Source: an uncultured bacterium
Lineage (GTDB): Bacteria > Bacillota > Clostridia > Lachnospirales > Lachnospiraceae
Assembly: GCA_905215625.1 (NCBI GenBank)
Contig: CAJMQQ010000073.1
Span: 1-9,683 of the forward strand
Reading direction: 5' to 3'
Length of the DNA stretch: 9,683 nucleotides
Made by a program: the position numbers and the translations under genes. Shown piece by piece: positions 1 to 6,405 of this stretch. The notes beneath the pieces were generated by a model. The model was not told the origin of the DNA and ran no database searches. It saw nothing but the letters and a program-made list of their open reading frames with translations. Within the stretch, counting starts at the first letter, position 1. Each line of letters begins with the position of its first letter.

Positions 1-2
1 TT

Positions 3-31
3 ATTATAAAATACAAATGTCTCAGAAATGT
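3..31 (-). promoter_or_regulatory. Leftward promoter with response-regulator-type direct repeats
   Basis: Read on the minus strand, ACATTTCT (31-24), a 3-nt spacer and ACATTTGT (20-13) form a direct repeat with an 11-bp period. After 4 nt comes a consensus -10 box TATAAT (8-3). No TTGACA-like -35 is present; the distal half-site occupies the -35 position. An 11-bp direct repeat is the usual binding pattern of OmpR/PhoB-family regulators. The same half-sites with the same spacing lie in front of the response regulator gene (5404-5432). I infer that the regulator encoded here controls this promoter, which would drive a gene left of the window. Activation and repression cannot be told apart from sequence. 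Confidence 0.7.
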
Positions 32-93
32 CCGAGAAAAGGAACAAAATTCAAGAAATTTCATCCTGAATTGTTACAAATCTCGGACATTTC
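25..93. repeat. 13-bp inverted repeat flanking a 43-bp spacer
   Basis: GAAATGTCCGAGA at 25-37 is the exact reverse complement of TCTCGGACATTTC at 81-93. Each arm overlaps an ACATTTC half-site, so this looks like two regulator sites in opposite orientation and not a terminator: the spacer is long and there is no adjoining T-tract. The distance between arm centres is 56 bp, roughly five helical turns, which would put both sites on about the same face of the DNA. Confidence 0.65.
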
Positions 94-94
94 A
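76..94 (+). promoter_or_regulatory. Third operator-like pair of half-sites, opposite orientation
   Basis: ACAAATCT (76-83), CGG, ACATTTCA (87-94) repeats the 11-bp-period pattern on the plus strand. At the equivalent distance downstream (99-104, AATTAC) there is no good -10 box, and no plus-strand gene follows. It is best read as an auxiliary operator for the leftward promoter and not as a promoter itself. The first half-site is degenerate, which lowers confidence. Confidence 0.45.
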
Positions 95-171
95 AAAAAA
101 TTACAAAAGATACCAAATATGATATTCTGCTGTTCTTGATTTTATCTGTGACTATAATTCTATTTAAAATA
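95..171. other. Intergenic region between the 58-aa gene and the left-edge operators
   Basis: This AT-rich stretch has no ORF that I can support and no GC-rich terminator. The only structure seen is an inverted repeat CTGTGA (146-151) / TCACAG (172-177), extendable by three A-T pairs with one bulge. It overlaps the stop codon of the 58-aa gene. It could be a weak 3' end structure, but no T-tract follows on the minus strand. Confidence 0.35.
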
Positions 172-348
172 TCACAGCAAACTGCCTTTTAATCCCTTCT
201 TGAAAACCAAGACAACTTTTTCAACTCCCCAAAATGACATAGTTACAAGTTTGTAGCTTTGTTTTTCCATTTCTATAAGTTTAGAATTTATTTTTTCAGT
301 TACATTTTCAGTAGTAATATTTTCTATTAATACGGTTTGATACATCAT
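172..348 (-). CDS. 58-aa small protein, last gene of the TCS-ABC operon (DUF4177-like shape)
   Basis: The ORF begins with two ATG codons (348 and 345) preceded by GGAGGG with 6 or 9 nt spacing, and ends at TGA 172-174. The ribosome binding site begins 3 nt after the permease stop codon, so the gene is almost certainly co-transcribed with it. The protein starts MMYQTVLIENITTENVTEKI. It has a predicted helix (about residues 14-29, INSKLIEMEKQ region), then two short strands around SYKLVTMSFWG and EKVVLVFKKG. There is no signal peptide or membrane segment, so it should be cytosolic. The pattern 'helix, then a Tyr-Lys-Leu-Val strand, then a Val-Leu-Val-Phe-Lys strand' resembles small DUF4177-type proteins of unknown function; that link is by shape only. 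It may tune the transporter or kinase, but nothing in the sequence proves this. Confidence 0.75.
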   Translation of the reverse strand: MMYQTVLIENITTENVTEKINSKLIEMEKQSYKLVTMSFWGVEKVVLVFKKGLKGSLL

Positions 349-362
349 TCAATTCCCTCCAA

Positions 363-2960
363 TTATTTAGTATCCGCTTTTCCATAAAACTTTTTAAAGA
401 AAATTTCTGGTACCAGAATACTGCCTGCAAGTAAAATCATCAGTAGAGCAACCATTTCTTTGATTGGATAAGAAAAAACAAAATAAGATATCTCGGTTTT
501 CATATACCATCCAATCCCGCAAAGCAATATTGTACCAACGGTCAATATCAGAACACTCAGCAACAGCCAGGTAAAAATTCCTTCTGCAAGGAACATCCGC
601 TGCAACTGCTTTCTGGTCATTCCCACACGATTCATAATGGCACATTCTTTTTTTCGAAGTAACATGTCCGTTACCCTTACATTTAAAAAATTCATAATCC
701 CGATAAAAATCAGGCATCCACTGATTACCAGAAGCAACAGTCTGCTGGTCTGAATATACTCCGATTCTTTTAACAAGAGGTCTGACCGACACTCCATCTG
801 AAATAAATTTAATTGCTCTGCATATCCGTTTTCAGACTGAAATTCCATATTTTCTGTTTGGATCATTCCCTTTAATCTGTTTTTACAGCCTGATTCCTGT
901 TCCTTTTCTACAGAAAAACTCATTTCAAATGTCTGTGGGGTAAGATTCTCTGACAGGTTTTCAAAGGTTTCTTCTGTTACAAGAAGAAGGTTGGTATTTC
1001 TGCCATCCCAGCACAACTCTAATTCCGGAAATCCTTCCTTTGTAATATCCAGATATCCGCAATTGACCAGTGTCTCTGGAACCAGACCGGACATATCGGT
1101 TCCCACCGGTACCAGATCATACACTTCTATTGTATTTCCAAGCTGCTCCAATGCCTGCTCTTCTGCATATTCTGACACTCTGTGGTCATGGAGAAGAAAC
1201 GTTCCGTTTCCGTGTGCAAATGTTTCCCAGTCTGCTGTCATCTCCTGCTCTCTCAGAAATTCCTGCAGTTTTTCTTTTTCAGAAGAAGAAATTTTTTGAA
1301 TCACAGTCGGAACTGTTTCCCCGTCATTTAATAACTTGATGCTATCCCGACCATGTTTCCCAACAATGGGATAAAATCCCTGTATTTGTGTTTCATCCTG
1401 CAAACTGTTTCCGGCAGTCTGCTTTATGTTCTCCAAGAATTCATTCGGGAAAAAGACCATATTTTCTGTATTCTGGGAAGTTTCCATCAGTGTGCTGCAG
1501 GCTTCCTGTGTGATACGGATTTGAAAATCAGGTTCTTTCATAAACTGGTTTTGCAGATCTACTCCCTTTACAATCACAGAAGATCCAAGCGCTAATCCGC
1601 ATCCTATGGTCAGAGAAATCATGGTGATGAAAAAAGCCTTTTTGTTGCGGAACAGATATCTCCTTGCCAGATAAACTTCCGGAGCGTTTCCCCAACTACT
1701 GAAACTGGCATTCTTTTTCTTCGTTTGTTTCTTCTCTGCAATAGTACCCTCTCCATAGTTCATACATTCCAGAGGACTCAGAACTTTGATTTTTTGCCTT
1801 ACCAGAAGTATCACAACACCCAAAGTCACTGCCACTGGAAGAATGGCTATTAGAAAGAACACAGGCTGGTAGAACGAAATTCCCTCCAGTTCTTCTGCCT
1901 GTCCAAGATACAGTTTTCCAATGACAGAGGGCAGGACTCCAAGTACCACCAGACTGCCTATGACAACGCCTGCAAGACTTCCTATCAAGACAACTTCCAT
2001 CATCTGTCGGAACATCATTTGTATAATCTGATGCTGCTGTACCCCGACTACTTCCATCAGACCATATTGCTGTAAGTCTTTTTCCAATGATAAATTCAAA
2101 ATATTATAGATGAACAAAAACATACACAACAGAATCAGAAAAGAAAATAAAGCTGCAAATCCATAACTTCCCAGCATTCCTTCTACTGCCCGGTATGTAG
2201 CCGAATCCATGCTGACAATCCGCTGTCCTTCTTCCAACCGGATATCTTCCTGCAACTGTTGTTCCATCTGCATACCACTGACAGAATCATTTTCCGGTTT
2301 CAGCAGTATCCTGCTGGGATCCCATCCAGCTCCGCTTTCTTTCAGTTTTTTCTCGGATAAAAATGCAATGGAAGAACTTGCTCCCTGATTCTGATATTCT
2401 GTAAAATATCCGGAAAGCTGAAACGTCTGCTGTCCGGTTCCTTTTGTTTGAAAAAGGTCATTCCAATAAAAATCCAGATTTAATTCCATTCCCACCTTTG
2501 GTTCCGAAATTCCCAGATACTCTAAGGTTTTGGTGGAAAGCATGATTTCGTTTTCTTGTTTGGGATATGTTCCCACGATCTGTGTATAGGCCGGACAGAG
2601 CATGGTTTCAAATGCTGTTTCATCTGCCACAACACAGTCGCAATATTTTATCGTTTGATTGCATAGTTTTCCGGCAAATTTTTCTTTTCCCGTCTCTGCT
2701 ATGTAGGAGAGCGTATGCAACTGCCCTGCCATTTCTTCTGTACCATTTTCAAGATACGTTGACACTGTCATTCCATCTGTCCGGATATGTTTTTGGATGT
2801 CCACCTGTATTTTCCCATAGGCAAAGCTTACTATACAGAAAATCACTCCCACGGTAAGTGCAACTGCCAGAAACAAAAGACGGTTTTTGTTTCGGTTCTG
2901 TTTTCTGTAAGAATCCAAAAGCACTTTTTCTGCTGGATGGTGATAATCATAGTTTTTCAT
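363..2960 (-). CDS. ABC transporter permease with two FtsX-like domains (865 aa)
   Basis: This is the membrane subunit that pairs with the ATPase encoded just upstream, whose last 14 nt overlap its start. Hydrophobic segments lie at about 28-48, 264-288, 324-345, 366-387, 443-465, 739-758, 794-818 and 834-852. This gives one helix, an extracellular region (about 50-262), a three-helix FtsX domain, a cytoplasmic linker, a fifth helix, a second extracellular region (about 466-737) and a second three-helix FtsX domain. The order is a tandem 4+4 MacB/LolC-like layout, unlike the 10-helix BceB type with one large loop. Cytoplasmic coupling segments 'YGLMEVVGVQQHQIIQM' (about 299-315) and 'KECAIMNRVGMTRKQLQRM' (about 771-789) follow helices 2 and 6, as is typical for FtsX permeases. 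Such mechanotransmission-type transporters act on peptides, lipids or wall hydrolases at the membrane face and need not transport across it. With a two-component system in the same operon, antimicrobial-peptide resistance or sensing is the favoured role; the substrate is unknown. Confidence 0.93.
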   Translation of the reverse strand: MKNYDYHHPAEKVLLDSYRKQNRNKNRLLFLAVALTVGVIFCIVSFAYGKIQVDIQKHIRTDGMTVSTYLENGTEEMAGQLHTLSYIAETGKEKFAGKLCNQTIKYCDCVVADETAFETMLCPAYTQIVGTYPKQENEIMLSTKTLEYLGISEPKVGMELNLDFYWNDLFQTKGTGQQTFQLSGYFTEYQNQGASSSIAFLSEKKLKESGAGWDPSRILLKPENDSVSGMQMEQQLQEDIRLEEGQRIVSMDSATYRAVEGMLGSYGFAALFSFLILLCMFLFIYNILNLSLEKDLQQYGLMEVVGVQQHQIIQMMFRQMMEVVLIGSLAGVVIGSLVVLGVLPSVIGKLYLGQAEELEGISFYQPVFFLIAILPVAVTLGVVILLVRQKIKVLSPLECMNYGEGTIAEKKQTKKKNASFSSWGNAPEVYLARRYLFRNKKAFFITMISLTIGCGLALGSSVIVKGVDLQNQFMKEPDFQIRITQEACSTLMETSQNTENMVFFPNEFLENIKQTAGNSLQDETQIQGFYPIVGKHGRDSIKLLNDGETVPTVIQKISSSEKEKLQEFLREQEMTADWETFAHGNGTFLLHDHRVSEYAEEQALEQLGNTIEVYDLVPVGTDMSGLVPETLVNCGYLDITKEGFPELELCWDGRNTNLLLVTEETFENLSENLTPQTFEMSFSVEKEQESGCKNRLKGMIQTENMEFQSENGYAEQLNLFQMECRSDLLLKESEYIQTSRLLLLVISGCLIFIGIMNFLNVRVTDMLLRKKECAIMNRVGMTRKQLQRMFLAEGIFTWLLLSVLILTVGTILLCGIGWYMKTEISYFVFSYPIKEMVALLMILLAGSILVPEIFFKKFYGKADTK

Positions 2961-3624
2961 CTTCCACCACCCTTCCGTCTTTCATGCGGATGATCCGATC
3001 TGCCATGGCAGCGATTTTTTCATCATGGGTAACCACAAGCATTGTCTGCTGATATTGCCTGCAGATCTTTTTTAACAGTTCCATAACAGAGGCGCTGGTT
3101 CTGGAGTCCAGATTTCCCGTCAACTCATCCCCTAACAGAATGGTAGGATGGGTGTAGACAGCTCTGGCAATGGCAGCTCTTTGTTGTTGTCCTCCAGATA
3201 ACTCATCCGGCATCTGAAAGAGCTTCTCTTCGATTCCCAGAGTTTTTGCCAAACGGAAAACCTCTTTTTCATCTACTGTCCTCTCCAGTAATTTTGCCGG
3301 AAGCACAATATTCTCAAACACATTCATGGCAGGAATCAGATTATATTTTTGAAAAATAACTCCAATATGCCATCTGCGAAAAGAAATCTGTTCTTCTAAA
3401 GATAATTGCGTCAAATTTACATCATGCACATAAACACATCCATGGGTGGGCTTTTCCAATCCGCTGATTAAATTTATCAGAGTTGACTTTCCGCTTCCGG
3501 AAGCACCAATGACTGCAATAAACTCTCCTTCTTTTATGGAAAATGATACATCATCAACTGCTCTTATATAATTTTCTCCATTTCGATATTCTTTTGTAAG
3601 TGAAACCAATTTTACAGCTGCCAT
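2947..3624 (-). CDS. ABC transporter ATP-binding protein (MacB/LolD/FtsE type), 225 aa
   Basis: This is the ATPase that powers the adjacent FtsX-type permease. Numbered from the longer possible start at 3636, Walker A is GASGSGKST (44-52), Q-loop Gln 96, ABC signature LSGGQQ (146-151), Walker B ending ILLGDE (167-171, Asp170/Glu171), D-loop NLDS (175-178) and switch His 204. I chose the ATG at 3624 because GGAGG lies 5 nt before it; the upstream in-frame ATG at 3636 has no ribosome binding site and itself overlaps that GGAGG. Length is normal for the LolD/MacB ATPase subfamily. The usual 'ADEPTGNLD' after Walker B reads 'GDELTGNLD' here, so the conserved Pro is Leu; the catalytic residues are intact. 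It lies 20 nt after the histidine kinase stop and overlaps the permease start, indicating translational coupling. Confidence 0.95.
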   Translation of the reverse strand: MAAVKLVSLTKEYRNGENYIRAVDDVSFSIKEGEFIAVIGASGSGKSTLINLISGLEKPTHGCVYVHDVNLTQLSLEEQISFRRWHIGVIFQKYNLIPAMNVFENIVLPAKLLERTVDEKEVFRLAKTLGIEEKLFQMPDELSGGQQQRAAIARAVYTHPTILLGDELTGNLDSRTSASVMELLKKICRQYQQTMLVVTHDEKIAAMADRIIRMKDGRVVEDEKL

Positions 3625-3644
3625 AGTATCCTCCATATATTTCT

Positions 3645-4673
3645 TTATCTCGGCAGAAAAATAGAAAATGCTGATCCCTTTCCCACCTGTGATTCCACAG
3701 TAACATAACCGCCCTGCTGTGTTACAATTTCCCTGGTCAGATAAAGACCGATTCCAACACCCGGTTGATTATGAATCTCTTCTTCCCGGTAAAACCTCTT
3801 AAAAATAGATGCCTGATTGCTTTCTGAAATTCCTTTTCCTGTATCGGATACTTTTATTTCCACATACATTTCCCATTGCGCTACAGACACATTGATAGTC
3901 CCTCCTGCCTGGGTATATTTTACTGCATTGTCCAATAGATTAAAAATAGCTTCTTCTGTCCACTTACTGTCATGGGACACACACACATCCTCTGGACATT
4001 CCACTGATACATGGATCTTTTTTTGTTCTGCAGAATATAAGATTCCACTCATAGCTTGCGCTAAAGTATCATATATGAAATGATCTTCTTTTTCTAATTG
4101 AATCACCCCGGTTTCCAAACGGGAGGTTTTGACTAATGCCTGTATTAAAAAATCCAGCTTATTGATCTGGCCTCTTACACTTTTAAGAAACTCATTCCGC
4201 TCCTGTTCTTCCAGGGATTTTGTCAAAAGTGTATCTACAATCATTTTCATGTTGCTTACCGGAGTCCTGACCTGATGGGAAATATCTGACACCAAGGACT
4301 GTAATTCCTGCCTTTCTGCTTCTACCTTCCGGTTACTTTCCTGCAGGATATTATACAGACGCACCAGGCGGTGATGGATACGGGCAAAAATCGTCTCCCT
4401 GTCTGATACATTTTCAGGCTCTTGACTACGGTTCATCATGTCGTCAAGGATCTGGCACAATTCAGAAGTAAAATTTGACAATCTCATTCCCAACAGTTGT
4501 ACCATAAAAAGCATCCACAGTGTTGCACAGACTATTAATGCCAGACCAACCCATAACACTACGATATTTTTTGTCAAAAAGAATGAGACCAATATGATTG
4601 CTGTCATTGAAAGTGCCATTCCAGAAGTCAGCCAAAAAAACATCTTTTTTACAGAGATTTTCTTTCCTATCAT
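3645..4673 (-). CDS. Sensor histidine kinase with two membrane helices and minimal extracellular loop
   Basis: The protein is 342 aa. Two helices at about 11-33 and 36-60 are separated by only a few residues (TKN), so there is no room for an extracellular sensor domain. A linker and coiled-coil (about 61-125) lead to the H-box SDISHQVRTP with phospho-acceptor His133. The ATPase domain shows the N-box EEAIFNLLDNAVKYT (Asn245/Asn249), G1 SDTGKGI (Asp277), F-box FKRFYR and G2 GVGIGLYL (305-312). The short loop is the hallmark of intramembrane-sensing kinases (BceS/VanS-adjacent groups), many of which sense through a partner ABC transporter. Its ATG overlaps the response regulator TGA by 4 nt (ATGA) and has GGAGGTG 7 nt upstream. 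It should phosphorylate the regulator encoded just before it. The signal is unknown; an antimicrobial peptide is an inference from the neighbouring ABC genes. Confidence 0.93.
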   Translation of the reverse strand: MIGKKISVKKMFFWLTSGMALSMTAIILVSFFLTKNIVVLWVGLALIVCATLWMLFMVQLLGMRLSNFTSELCQILDDMMNRSQEPENVSDRETIFARIHHRLVRLYNILQESNRKVEAERQELQSLVSDISHQVRTPVSNMKMIVDTLLTKSLEEQERNEFLKSVRGQINKLDFLIQALVKTSRLETGVIQLEKEDHFIYDTLAQAMSGILYSAEQKKIHVSVECPEDVCVSHDSKWTEEAIFNLLDNAVKYTQAGGTINVSVAQWEMYVEIKVSDTGKGISESNQASIFKRFYREEEIHNQPGVGIGLYLTREIVTQQGGYVTVESQVGKGSAFSIFLPR

Positions 4674-5359
4674 GCTGGTTCACCTCCGGTCCATTTGTAT
4701 CCCATGCCATACACCGTTTTGATATATACTGTTCCATTTGTTTCAATCTTTCCCCGGATGCGGCTTAACGTTGTCGTCAACGTATGCTCGTCCACATAAT
4801 TCTCTGTGCAGTCCCATATTTTTTCCAACAACTGCTTTCTTGTTAATACACGATTGCGGTTCTGGCAGAACAGGTTCAGCATCCGAAATTCCAAAGTAGA
4901 TAAGGTTAATGGCTTCCCACCCAGCATAGCTGTCTGCTCTGCAAAATTTAAAAACAGCCTGCCATCATCAAAGACATCCTGCATGGACACATGATGCCGC
5001 ATCATACGCAGTACATTTTCTACTTTCCTCTGCAGGGAATGGATGGAAAAAGGTTTTGTAATATAATCTACTGCTCCAAGTTCATATCCTCGGATCTCAT
5101 CACTTTCCCTGTCATTTGCGGTCAAAAAGATTACAATGGTATCACTATATTTATCCCGGATTGTTTTTGCAATTTCATATCCATTTCCATCAGGAAGATT
5201 AATATCCAATAGTACCAGGTCAAACGGTTGGCTTTTTAATACTTCCATGGCTTCTTTTACCGTTTCCACAGAAACAATCCCATAGGATTCTGACTGTAGG
5301 TTGTAAACTAACATTTTATTTAAAAGTTCATCATCTTCTACGATTAAAATCTGTTTCAT
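4670..5359 (-). CDS. OmpR/PhoB-family response regulator
   Basis: The protein is 229 aa, normal for the family. The receiver domain (about 1-118) has the acidic pair Asp9/Asp10 after MKQILIVE, phospho-acceptor Asp52 in LVLLDINLPDGNG, Thr80 and Lys102 in TKPF. The winged-helix DNA-binding domain (about 130-225) has the family pattern LTLSTLEFRML, VLTRKQLLEKIW and TVYGMGYKW; the recognition helix falls at about 190-204 (DEHTLTTTLSRIR region). It is the first gene of the operon and is preceded by a promoter carrying 11-bp direct repeats (5404-5432), so it probably regulates itself. The start ATG at 5359 has AAAGGAT 8 nt upstream. It overlaps the kinase gene by 4 nt. The DNA target proposed here is ACATTTCTNGGACATTTCT, deduced from the repeats in this window. 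Confidence 0.95.
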   Translation of the reverse strand: MKQILIVEDDELLNKMLVYNLQSESYGIVSVETVKEAMEVLKSQPFDLVLLDINLPDGNGYEIAKTIRDKYSDTIVIFLTANDRESDEIRGYELGAVDYITKPFSIHSLQRKVENVLRMMRHHVSMQDVFDDGRLFLNFAEQTAMLGGKPLTLSTLEFRMLNLFCQNRNRVLTRKQLLEKIWDCTENYVDEHTLTTTLSRIRGKIETNGTVYIKTVYGMGYKWTGGEPA

Positions 5360-5403
5360 TCCTTTTCATCCTTTACGACAATTTTGCTATCATTCCAATT
5401 CTT

Positions 5404-5432
5404 ATTTTACAACAGAAATGTCCTAGAAATGT
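5404..5432 (-). promoter_or_regulatory. Promoter and autoregulatory box of the TCS-ABC operon
   Basis: On the minus strand ACATTTCT (5432-5425), AGG, ACATTTCT (5421-5414) form a perfect 8-bp direct repeat with an 11-bp period. GTTG and a -10 box TAAAAT (5409-5404) follow. There is no consensus -35; the distal half-site sits in its place. A transcript starting near 5397 would have a leader of about 38 nt before the response regulator ATG. The arrangement of half-sites and -10 matches the left-edge promoter (3-31) position for position, which supports a functional regulator box and not chance. Confidence 0.75.
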
Positions 5433-5489
5433 TACATATCGAAAAATTTATGATTTTCTTTTTGAAATCTTAAAAATCTTTTGGAACGC

Positions 5490-5522
5490 AAAAAAGAAGA
5501 TGCATGTCACCACACACCTTCT
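5490..5522 (-). terminator. Rho-independent terminator after the NTF2-like gene
   Basis: The minus-strand sequence folds into a continuous 12-bp stem (AGAAGGTGTGTG pairing with CATGCATCTTCT, three of the pairs G-U) closed by a GTGA tetraloop of GNRA type. A run of T follows at once (six T including the last stem base). It lies 40 nt downstream of the NTF2-like stop codon and upstream of the TCS promoter. It therefore separates the mmcQ/NTF2 unit from the sensing cassette. Confidence 0.8.
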
Positions 5523-5562
5523 CATTGCTTGCTAAAATTACTTTGTACCGCTTACTTAACAT

Positions 5563-5982
5563 TTAAAACCAATTAATTTTTTCTTTTCTGAATTGGGGCG
5601 TATCACTCTTTTGGTACGGATTATAGTTATGAAGATTACAACCGAATTCCTTCAAGGATTGGATTTTATTCTCTGCTGACCATTCAATTAATGAAATTCC
5701 ATCAAATTCTTCAATGTCTCCATTCTCCATCACATTTTTAAAATACCACTCCACAGCTGTCTGATTCCCTTTGTGAAAAAACTGTTTGATATCCCAGGCG
5801 ATTACACTCCCTCGCATATTCCATTCCTGAAACCAATGCTTTACGGTTTCACGATTGCTATAACATGGTCCCCAACTTTCTGTATAAATCACGTTCTCTG
5901 CAAAAATATCATCCATTCCTAAATCTTTCTTTTCCAGCCACATAGAAAACCATAACCGAATCATCTGTTCTCTCTTATCCAT
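5563..5982 (-). CDS. NTF2/SnoaL-like domain protein (139 aa)
   Basis: It begins MDKREQMIRLWFSMWLEKKD, with AGGAGGT 8 nt before the ATG. The order is an N-terminal helix with an Ile-Arg-Leu-Trp pattern, 'DIFAENVIYTESWGPCYSNRETVKHWFQEW' (about 25-54), then strands around 'VIAWDIKQFFHKGNQTAVEWYFKN' (60-83) and 'DIEEFDGISLIEW' (89-101), and 'KIQSLKEFG' (106-114). This is the cone-shaped SnoaL/NTF2-like fold, commonly seen as 'nuclear transport factor 2 family protein' in Firmicutes. These proteins are small cytosolic binders or isomerase-like enzymes, and the substrate cannot be predicted. There is no signal peptide. It follows the MmcQ-like gene by 44 nt and ends before a strong terminator, so the two are probably one transcript. 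Confidence 0.82.
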   Translation of the reverse strand: MDKREQMIRLWFSMWLEKKDLGMDDIFAENVIYTESWGPCYSNRETVKHWFQEWNMRGSVIAWDIKQFFHKGNQTAVEWYFKNVMENGDIEEFDGISLIEWSAENKIQSLKEFGCNLHNYNPYQKSDTPQFRKEKINWF

Positions 5983-6026
5983 AATAAAATACCTCCTATG
6001 TCAAATTCGTTACGGAACCTCTAAAC

Positions 6027-6389
6027 TCAATCTTTTTTCCCATCTATCAAATCATAACTCATATCCAAAAAATCTAAGATTTTCGCCTCACTTACACTTC
6101 CATCTAACAACATGGTTATCCAGTATTTTTTATTCATATGATACCCCGGAAGAAAACCATAGGTCTGTGTCAAAAGTCCAACCATATCCGGTTCGCACTT
6201 CACATTGATGACATCTACCATGCCCTCTTCTTCTAATCCCAACCTAGATTTTTCAACTTGCATCAGCACTGCATACCACTTTCCATTTTTATGTCGAAGA
6301 ATTGCACTCTCCGGTGATGTTTTCCAAAGATACTCTGGAAGTGTTCCATACTGCTTTTTTACATATTCAAAAATTTCTTCCCGTTTCAA
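6027..6389 (-). CDS. MmcQ/YjbR family protein (120 aa)
   Basis: The start is TTG at 6389: the codon before it in frame is a stop, GGGAAG lies 8 nt upstream, and the resulting MKREEIFEYVKKQYGTLPEY is the expected family N-terminus. Hallmarks are 'TLPEYLWKTSPESAILRHKNGKWYAV' (about 16-41), 'KSRLGLE' (47-53), 'VDVINVKCEPDMVGLL' (58-73) and 'GFLPGYHMNKKYWITMLLDGSV' (78-99). The YjbR/CyaY-like fold resembles the DNA-binding part of some regulators, and family members are often annotated as DNA-binding, but the function is not established. Length is normal and the gene looks intact. It lies 16 nt after the 38-aa ORF and upstream of the NTF2-like gene. Such genes are common chromosomal or cargo genes of Clostridia and are not part of conjugation machinery. 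Confidence 0.9.
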   Translation of the reverse strand: MKREEIFEYVKKQYGTLPEYLWKTSPESAILRHKNGKWYAVLMQVEKSRLGLEEEGMVDVINVKCEPDMVGLLTQTYGFLPGYHMNKKYWITMLLDGSVSEAKILDFLDMSYDLIDGKKD

Positions 6390-6405
6390 TCATTTCACTT
6401 CCCAA

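Noticed and set aside
1..130. CRISPR-like or transposon terminal repeats at the left edge
   Set aside because: The repeats are only 8 and 13 bp, have an 11-bp period and sit against -10 boxes; no transposase or spacer structure is present, so regulator sites explain them better.
991..1595. Plus-strand ORFs of 80-146 aa opposite the permease, ATPase, kinase and CD1108-family genes
   Set aside because: All lie antisense to well-supported genes, lack good ribosome binding sites and show no recognisable domains; they are shadows.
3622..3636. Longer start of the ABC ATPase at ATG 3636
   Set aside because: It lacks a ribosome binding site and contains the GGAGG that serves the ATG at 3624.
4462..4746. 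94-aa minus-strand ORF at the regulator/kinase junction
   Set aside because: It is out of frame inside the end of the response regulator and the start of the kinase, both with complete conserved domains.
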